Notes under the pieces: generated by a model
Seen by the model: the letters and a program-made list of their open reading frames with translations, nothing else
The model's database searches: none
Told to the model about the DNA's origin: nothing
Shown here: one piece after another, positions 5,595 to 8,856 of the stretch
Numbering within the stretch: position 1 is the stretch's first letter
How the letters are laid out: every line of letters starts with the position of its first letter
Made by a program: the position numbers and the translations under genes
Assembly (NCBI GenBank): GCA_913775215.1
Contig: CAJYKO010000051.1
Span: 1 to 8,856, forward strand
Source of the DNA: an uncultured Devosia sp.
Lineage (GTDB): Bacteria; Pseudomonadota; Alphaproteobacteria; Rhizobiales; Devosiaceae
Reading direction: 5' to 3'
Length of the DNA: 8,856 nt

Positions 5595-6832
5595 CAGAAG
5601 AGCTCAAGCTGTTTAGGCTGGAGCGTCAGCTTCTGCTTGAGCTTGATATCATCGGTGAGACCGCCGGGCGTCCAATCGGCGGCGGAGATGAAGGGGCGCA
5701 CCTTGTCGATCGAAGCGGTGAGGCGCGAGACATCGGCGAGGGTCAGGCGATGATGACGGCGCGAGGTGATGACGCGATCGACGGCACGGACGCCAAGGCC
5801 GGGAACGCGCAGCAGCATTTCGCGATCGGCACGATTGACGTCGACCGGAAAGCTCTGTCGGGTTTTGAGCGCCCAGGCGAGTTTTGGATCGATATTGAGA
5901 TCAAGATGACCACCCTCCCCGCCCGCAACAATTTCGGGAACGTCGAAGCCATAAAAGCGGATGAGCCAATCGGCCTGATAGAGGCGATGCTCGCGCATGA
6001 GCGGGGGTGGGGCGAGCGGCAGGCGCGACGAGGCGTCGGGGATGGGCGAGAAGGCTGAATAATAGACGCGTTTGAGCCGATAGCCGGAGTAAAGGCCGGC
6101 AGCGCGCGTCAGGATGGCGCTGTCATCGGCCTTGTCGGCGCCGACGATCATCTGGGTCGATTGACCGGCAGGAGCGAACTTTTCTGGCTTGGCTTTCGTC
6201 GGTTTCTTGTCGGGCGTCGCTTCATCGAGCTTGCCGCGCAGCCGCGCCATAGCGGTGCGGATTTCCGATGGTCGCTTTTCCGGCGCGAAATGTTCAAGAG
6301 CGGAATCGGTAGGCAATTCGATATTGGTCGAAAGACGATCGGCCCAGCGGCCGGCTTCGGCGAGAAGCTCAGGCGCGGCATTGGGAATGACCTTGAGGTG
6401 GATATAGCCGGCAAAGAGATGGGTTTCGCGTAAGGTGCGGGCGACGCGGACCATTTCTTCCATCGTATAATCGGGCGAGCGGATGATGCCGGAGGAGAGA
6501 AAGAGACCTTCGATGTAATTGCGCTTGTAGAAATCAAGCGTCAGCCGCACGACCTCATCCACCGAGAAGCGGGCGCGGGCGACGTTCGATGACGAGCGAT
6601 TGATGCAATAGGCGCAATCGTAGACGCAGAAATTGGTCAGCAGCAGTTTCAAAAGCGAAATGCAGCGGCCGTCGGGCGCATAGGAATGGCAGATGCCGCT
6701 GCCTTCGGTCGAGCCGATGCCGCCGGTCTTGGAACTATTACGCTTTTCCGTGCCGCTCGAAGCGCAGGATGCATCGTATTTGGCGGCATCGGCCAGAATG
6801 GCGAGTTTTCGCGAGAGCGTGAGAGCAACCAT
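5594..6832 (-). CDS. Radical SAM protein of the UdgX-associated DNA repair/modification family
   Basis: The 412-residue protein carries the radical SAM cluster motif C69-x3-C73-x2-C76 (CVYDCAYC) and a glycine-containing strand GLFLSSGII (109-117). Its layout fits the 'putative DNA modification/repair radical SAM protein' family (TIGR03916-type): KYDASCASSG near the start, GICHSYAPDGRC (47-57), and IELPTDSALEHFAPEKRP. Near the C-terminus a helix-hairpin-helix (DVNRADREMLLRVPGLGVRA, 331-350) should bind DNA backbone. The protein ends in QLELF, a match to the QL[S/D]LF-type beta-clamp peptide. The start at 6832 has AAAGGAAG before it. Extra cysteines C23, C48 and C57 may serve an auxiliary cluster. 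It is the first gene of a two-gene operon with the UdgX fusion, and a LexA-type box abuts its start codon. The reaction and substrate are unknown; a base or abasic-site modification is only inferred. Confidence 0.9.
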   Translation of the reverse strand: MVALTLSRKLAILADAAKYDASCASSGTEKRNSSKTGGIGSTEGSGICHSYAPDGRCISLLKLLLTNFCVYDCAYCINRSSSNVARARFSVDEVVRLTLDFYKRNYIEGLFLSSGIIRSPDYTMEEMVRVARTLRETHLFAGYIHLKVIPNAAPELLAEAGRWADRLSTNIELPTDSALEHFAPEKRPSEIRTAMARLRGKLDEATPDKKPTKAKPEKFAPAGQSTQMIVGADKADDSAILTRAAGLYSGYRLKRVYYSAFSPIPDASSRLPLAPPPLMREHRLYQADWLIRFYGFDVPEIVAGGEGGHLDLNIDPKLAWALKTRQSFPVDVNRADREMLLRVPGLGVRAVDRVITSRRHHRLTLADVSRLTASIDKVRPFISAADWTPGGLTDDIKLKQKLTLQPKQLELF

Positions 6833-6833
6833 C

Positions 6834-6848
6834 GTTCTTCCTTTGTTC
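6834..6848 (-). promoter_or_regulatory. LexA/SOS box of the radical SAM-udgX operon
   Basis: On the plus strand GTTC (6834-6837), seven bases, then GTTC (6845-6848); read with the operon this is GAACAAAGGAAGAAC. It is a perfect match to the direct-repeat LexA site of alphaproteobacteria (GTTC-N7-GTTC). It ends one base before the ATG and overlaps the ribosome-binding site, so a promoter just upstream would have its start point covered by LexA. A weak -10-like ACTAAT (6855-6850, minus strand) would fit that, but I see no convincing -35. A DNA-repair operon is a fitting SOS target. Confidence 0.65.
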
Positions 6849-6972
6849 CATTAGTAACGGGAGTCCGGCGCGGATGCATGTGAAAAAAACATGTCTGAGG
6901 AAATTGTGATGGGAGAGGCGGGGTGCGGCCAGCGCAGATGGACCGTTCGGGTTCTCAGGAAGCATGATTAGT

Positions 6973-7020
6973 CCCCTCACCCTGCCCCGCGGGCCGACAT
7001 CTCCCCAAGAGGGAGAGGTG
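6973..7020. repeat. REP-like intergenic palindromic element
   Basis: The element runs from CCCCTCACCC (6973-6982) through an inner palindrome GCCC-CGC-GGGC (6984-6994) to a second one, CTCCC-caaga-GGGAG (7001-7015), ending GGTG. The same plan, CCCCTCA at one end and a CTCCC/GGGAG hairpin at the other with a variable GC hairpin between, recurs twice near 8495-8631. This is the form of dispersed REP elements common in alphaproteobacterial genomes. An open frame through it, in phase with the next gene, is incidental. The rest of the 6849-7077 spacer holds only a small CATGT/ACATG repeat (6877-6893) and no clear promoter. Confidence 0.7.
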
Positions 7021-7077
7021 GTGATCGACGTTCCTCCAGTGCTAGAAGTGGGCGAAGCGAGAGTGGGAGCACGTCAA

Positions 7078-7398
7078 ATGGACATTCTGAAAAAGTTGCC
7101 TGTCGAGGGCCCCGTATCCCTGATTGCTGAATTCACTGCTCGGGCGGGGAAGGCTGAGGAAGTGGCGGCATTGCTGGCCGGTTTGGCTGTCGATGTGCGG
7201 GCGGAGCCGGGCAATGTGGTGTTCGACACCTTCCGGCGGTTGGAGGCGCCAGAGAAATTTGTGGTCTATGAAATCTATAAGGATCGGGCGGCTTTCGAAG
7301 CACATATTGGCGCCTCTTATGGCGCGGTATTCAACGCCAAGCTGCGAGAACTGATTGAAGAGCCGAATTCAGTTTTGACGTTTTTGACGCCCGCATGA
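7078..7398 (+). CDS. Antibiotic biosynthesis monooxygenase (ABM) domain protein, YgiN-like
   Basis: The 106-residue protein is a single ABM ferredoxin-like domain: beta-strand PVSLIAEFTARAGKAEEV (12-29), a helix ALLAGLAVDV, then EPGNVVFDTFRRLEAPEKFVVYEIYKDRAAFEAH in pieces across 43-76, and a C-terminal helix and strand to TFLTPA. Proteins of this type form dimers and include quinol monooxygenases such as YgiN, as well as many of unknown substrate; the pattern 'ExYxDxxAFxAH' is the usual ABM signature. I chose the ATG at 7078 because a GGGAG site lies 8 bases upstream and the family's usual length of about 100 residues fits. An ATG at 6964 would add 38 residues encoded by the REP-like element and is unlikely. 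It is divergent from the SOS operon and precedes a ring-cleavage dioxygenase gene on the same strand by 120 bases. Substrate unknown. Confidence 0.85.
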   Translation: MDILKKLPVEGPVSLIAEFTARAGKAEEVAALLAGLAVDVRAEPGNVVFDTFRRLEAPEKFVVYEIYKDRAAFEAHIGASYGAVFNAKLRELIEEPNSVLTFLTPA

Positions 7399-7468
7399 GT
7401 ACGCCGTTCGACAATCGGCACCAGTGCGTTGCTATTGTCTTTCTTTGTCTAACGCGCGGTCTGCCATA

Positions 7469-7507
7469 CATTCATGGGCGAACACGGCGCTCGGCGCCGC
7501 ATGAATG
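7469..7507 (+). promoter_or_regulatory. Bulged hairpin/dyad in the leader of the dioxygenase gene
   Basis: CATTCATG (7469-7476) pairs perfectly with CATGAATG (7500-7507), and inside it CGGCGC (7485-7490) pairs with GCGCCG (7494-7499) around a TCG loop, leaving one 8-base bulge on the 5' side. The outer stem ends on the first base of the GGGAGA ribosome-binding site (7507-7512). It could be an mRNA switch or protein-binding leader, or as DNA an operator for a quinone- or phenol-sensing repressor. No terminator T-run follows. Confidence 0.4.
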
Positions 7508-7518
7508 GGAGACATGAC

Positions 7519-8469
7519 ATGACCCTCGAACTTGGCGGCATCCACCATCTGACCGCCGTGACGGCAGACGCACCGCGCAATCTCAAATTCTACACCCAGA
7601 CGCTCGGCATGCGCCTCATTAAGAAGACGGTGAACCAGGACGACACCTCGGCCTATCACCTCTTTTATGGCGATGGTGTCGCCTCGCCCGGCGCTGACCT
7701 GACTTTCTTCGATTTTCCCACCCTGCGCGAACAGCGCGGCAACCACACGGTGGGCCGCACGGGCCTGCGCGTCGACAGCGAAGAGACGCTGAAATGGTGG
7801 AAGCAGCATCTTGAAGCCAATCAGGTTTCGACGAGCGGCATCAAGGACCGCTTGGGCCATGTCTCGATGGATTTCGAGGACTTTGAGGGCCAGCGCTTCC
7901 GCATTGTCGTCGATGGGCGGAACAAGGTGATCCCTTGGGCTAAATCGCCCGTGCCGGAAGACAAGCAGATCATTGGGCTTGGACCGATTACGCTTTCGGT
8001 GCCAAAGCTCGAGCCGACCGATGCCATGCTGACGCGCGTCATGAACATGCGCCAGGTGCGGCACTATGCGGCCCGCGAAAGGAGCGGCGAAGTCTTCGTT
8101 TATGAAATGGGCCCGGGTGGACCGGCAGCGGAACTGCACGTCTCTGTCGATCCGAGCCTGCCGCAGGCAAGGCCTGGTGCTGGCGGTGTCCATCACGTTG
8201 CTTTCCGAACGCCGGATCAGGATTCGCTCCACGAATGGATCGACCGGGTGAACAGTTTTGGCATTCGCTCCTCGGGCGAAGTCGAGCGGTTTTACTTCAC
8301 CTCGCTCTACTTCCGCGAGCCGAATGGGATTCTGTTCGAAATTGCGACGGACGTGCCTGGATTCGCCGCGGACGAGCCGATGGAAACGCTGGGCGAAAAG
8401 CTCTCGCTGCCGCCGTTCCTTGAAGGACGCCGGGCGCAGATCGAGGCGGGGTTAAAGCCGCTGGTGTAA
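7519..8469 (+). CDS. VOC-family ring-cleaving dioxygenase (MhqO-like)
   Basis: The 316-residue protein has two vicinal-oxygen-chelate modules. The first starts GGIHHLTAVTADAPRNLKFY (6-25) and continues GMRLIKKTVNQDD; the second centres on GAGGVHHVAFRTPDQ (220-234) and ends FREPNGILFEIATDVPGF (265-282). H9 or H10, H225 or H226, and E274 correspond to the metal-binding His-His-Glu triad of extradiol-type enzymes, which open hydroquinone or catechol rings with Fe(II) and oxygen. Length and the IKKTVNQDD and LFEIATDxPGF signatures match the MhqO/'ring-cleaving dioxygenase' group. I chose the ATG at 7519 because GGGAGA lies 6 bases upstream and the family begins just before GIHHLT; an in-frame ATG at 7474 would add 15 residues from the leader hairpin. 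It follows an ABM protein and faces a VWA gene. The actual substrate is not shown. Confidence 0.9.
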   Translation: MTLELGGIHHLTAVTADAPRNLKFYTQTLGMRLIKKTVNQDDTSAYHLFYGDGVASPGADLTFFDFPTLREQRGNHTVGRTGLRVDSEETLKWWKQHLEANQVSTSGIKDRLGHVSMDFEDFEGQRFRIVVDGRNKVIPWAKSPVPEDKQIIGLGPITLSVPKLEPTDAMLTRVMNMRQVRHYAARERSGEVFVYEMGPGGPAAELHVSVDPSLPQARPGAGGVHHVAFRTPDQDSLHEWIDRVNSFGIRSSGEVERFYFTSLYFREPNGILFEIATDVPGFAADEPMETLGEKLSLPPFLEGRRAQIEAGLKPLV

Positions 8470-8494
8470 TGGAATGCAGCGCTGGAGGAGGGAG

Positions 8495-8541
8495 CCCCCT
8501 CATCCGGCGCTGCGCGCCACCTTTTCCCCGAGAGGGAGAAG
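8495..8541. repeat. REP-like element, first of an inverted pair
   Basis: It begins CCCCCTCATCC (8495-8505), has an inner hairpin GGCGC-TGC-GCGCC (8506-8518), and ends with a second hairpin of CTTTTCCC and GGGAGAAG (8521-8541). It lies 25 bases after the dioxygenase stop codon, has the same orientation as the element at 6973-7020, and can serve as a 3' hairpin for the dioxygenase mRNA. Confidence 0.65.
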
Positions 8542-8580
8542 AATAAGAGGTGGCTCCCAGACCTCTGCTGACACTCTATT

Positions 8581-8631
8581 CCTCTCCCACTCGGGCAGAG
8601 GTGGCTCGGCAAAGCCGAGCCGGTGAGGGGG
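8581..8631. repeat. REP-like element, second of an inverted pair
   Basis: This is the same element in opposite orientation: CCTCTCCC and GGGCAGAGG form an imperfect hairpin (8581-8601), GGCTCGGC-AAA-GCCGAGCC is a perfect 8-bp hairpin (8603-8621), and TGAGGGGG (8624-8631) is complementary to the start of the first copy. It ends two bases before the stop codon of the minus-strand gene. The 11-base AGAGGTGGCTC occurs here (8597-8607) and again at 8546-8556, perhaps a remnant of a further copy. The pair probably separates two convergent transcripts. Confidence 0.65.
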
Positions 8632-8633
8632 TC

Positions 8634-8856
8634 CTATTTCGCATCCGGCTCCAGCATGGCCGCATCCTTGACCAACCTGACGAATTCAGCGCGATAGCCG
8701 CCTTCGTCCATGCCGCGGGCGGATTGGGCCAAGGCTTCGATTCCGGCCCAGGTCATCTCACTGCCATAGGCGCTACCCCTCAGTTTTTGGCCGAAGGCGG
8801 CGACGGCAGTGGCGAATTGGGCATCGATCCCTGCGACGGCGATGTCGTCATAGGCG
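8634..8856 (-). CDS. C-terminus of a YfbK-like VWA / DUF3520 protein, truncated by window edge
   Basis: The reverse strand is open from the right edge to a TAG at 8636-8634, giving the last 73 residues. They read AVAAFGQKLRGS (18-28), WAGIEALAQSARGMDEGGYRAEF across 36-58, and RLVKDAAML (60-68). This is the pattern of the C-terminal DUF3520 domain found behind the von Willebrand factor A domain in YfbK-type proteins, which are often membrane-anchored and of uncertain function. The VWA domain and N-terminus lie outside the window. It converges on the dioxygenase gene with REP-like hairpins between them. Assignment rests on a short stretch of pattern recognition. Confidence 0.75.
   Translation of the reverse strand, partial: AYDDIAVAGIDAQFATAVAAFGQKLRGSAYGSEMTWAGIEALAQSARGMDEGGYRAEFVRLVKDAAMLEPDAK

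Noticed and set aside
6877..6893. CATGT/ACATG inverted repeat upstream of the radical SAM gene as an operator
   Set aside because: It is a 5-bp repeat around an A-tract with no match to a known site, and chance occurrence is likely.
6738..6980. Alternative minus-strand frame starting upstream of the radical SAM gene
   Set aside because: It is in a different frame from the radical SAM protein, with no recognisable pattern.
6964..7077. N-terminal extension of the ABM gene starting at the ATG at 6964
   Set aside because: The extra 38 residues are encoded by the REP-like palindrome and following spacer, while the ATG at 7078 has a good ribosome-binding site and gives the normal family length.
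7474..7518. Upstream ATG (7474) for the dioxygenase
   Set aside because: It lies in the leader hairpin, adds residues unlike the family N-terminus, and has no ribosome-binding site, whereas 7519 has GGGAGA at a good distance.
1..8856. CRISPR arrays, tRNA or rRNA genes, prophage or insertion sequences
   Set aside because: I saw no regularly spaced repeats, no tRNA-like cloverleaf and no transposase or integrase motif; the only repeats are the REP-like elements.

Overview
The window looks like chromosomal DNA of a GC-rich alphaproteobacterium, most likely of the order Hyphomicrobiales; the flagellin ends and general gene content resemble Devosia-type genomes, but the genus is a guess. Alphaproteobacterial markers are FlbT, a TTAA-N7-TTAA (CtrA-type) box before the flagellin, a GTTC-N7-GTTC (alphaproteobacterial LexA-type) box before a DNA-repair operon, and REP-like intergenic palindromes.

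Layout. 1-499 (minus, runs off the left edge): N-terminal MASE1 membrane sensor domain, probably of a histidine kinase. 532-1125 (plus, TTG start): a NarL/LuxR-type response regulator, divergent from the sensor with only 32 bp between start codons. 1126-1347: flagellin control region with a dyad containing the CtrA-type box, a -10-like element and a small leader hairpin. 1348-3399: a long flagellin (683 aa) with an expanded middle. 3465-3866: FlbT, the post-transcriptional regulator of flagellin, separated from the flagellin gene by a strong GC hairpin. 3870-4118: a small XRE-type helix-turn-helix protein, apparently coupled to flbT; the usual partner flaF is not seen.

4152-6832 (minus): a two-gene operon with start and stop overlapping as TGATG. 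The first gene is a radical SAM protein with a C-terminal helix-hairpin-helix and a terminal QLELF sequence that fits the beta-clamp binding consensus. The second is a fusion of a DUF4130-type DNA metabolism domain to UdgX, the uracil-DNA glycosylase that becomes covalently attached to DNA through the His of its KRRIH loop. A perfect LexA-type box abuts the operon start. Together these suggest an SOS-induced, replisome-tethered uracil/abasic-site response whose radical SAM chemistry is undefined; this is the most interesting unit in the window.

6833-7077: divergent spacer with a REP-like palindrome. 7078-7398: small antibiotic-biosynthesis-monooxygenase (YgiN-like) protein. 7519-8469: two-domain VOC ring-cleaving dioxygenase (MhqO-like), preceded by a bulged leader hairpin. 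These two may act on quinones or hydroquinones. 8470-8633: convergent intergenic region with two REP-like elements in opposite orientation. 8634-8856 (minus, runs off the right edge): C-terminus of a YfbK-like VWA/DUF3520 protein.
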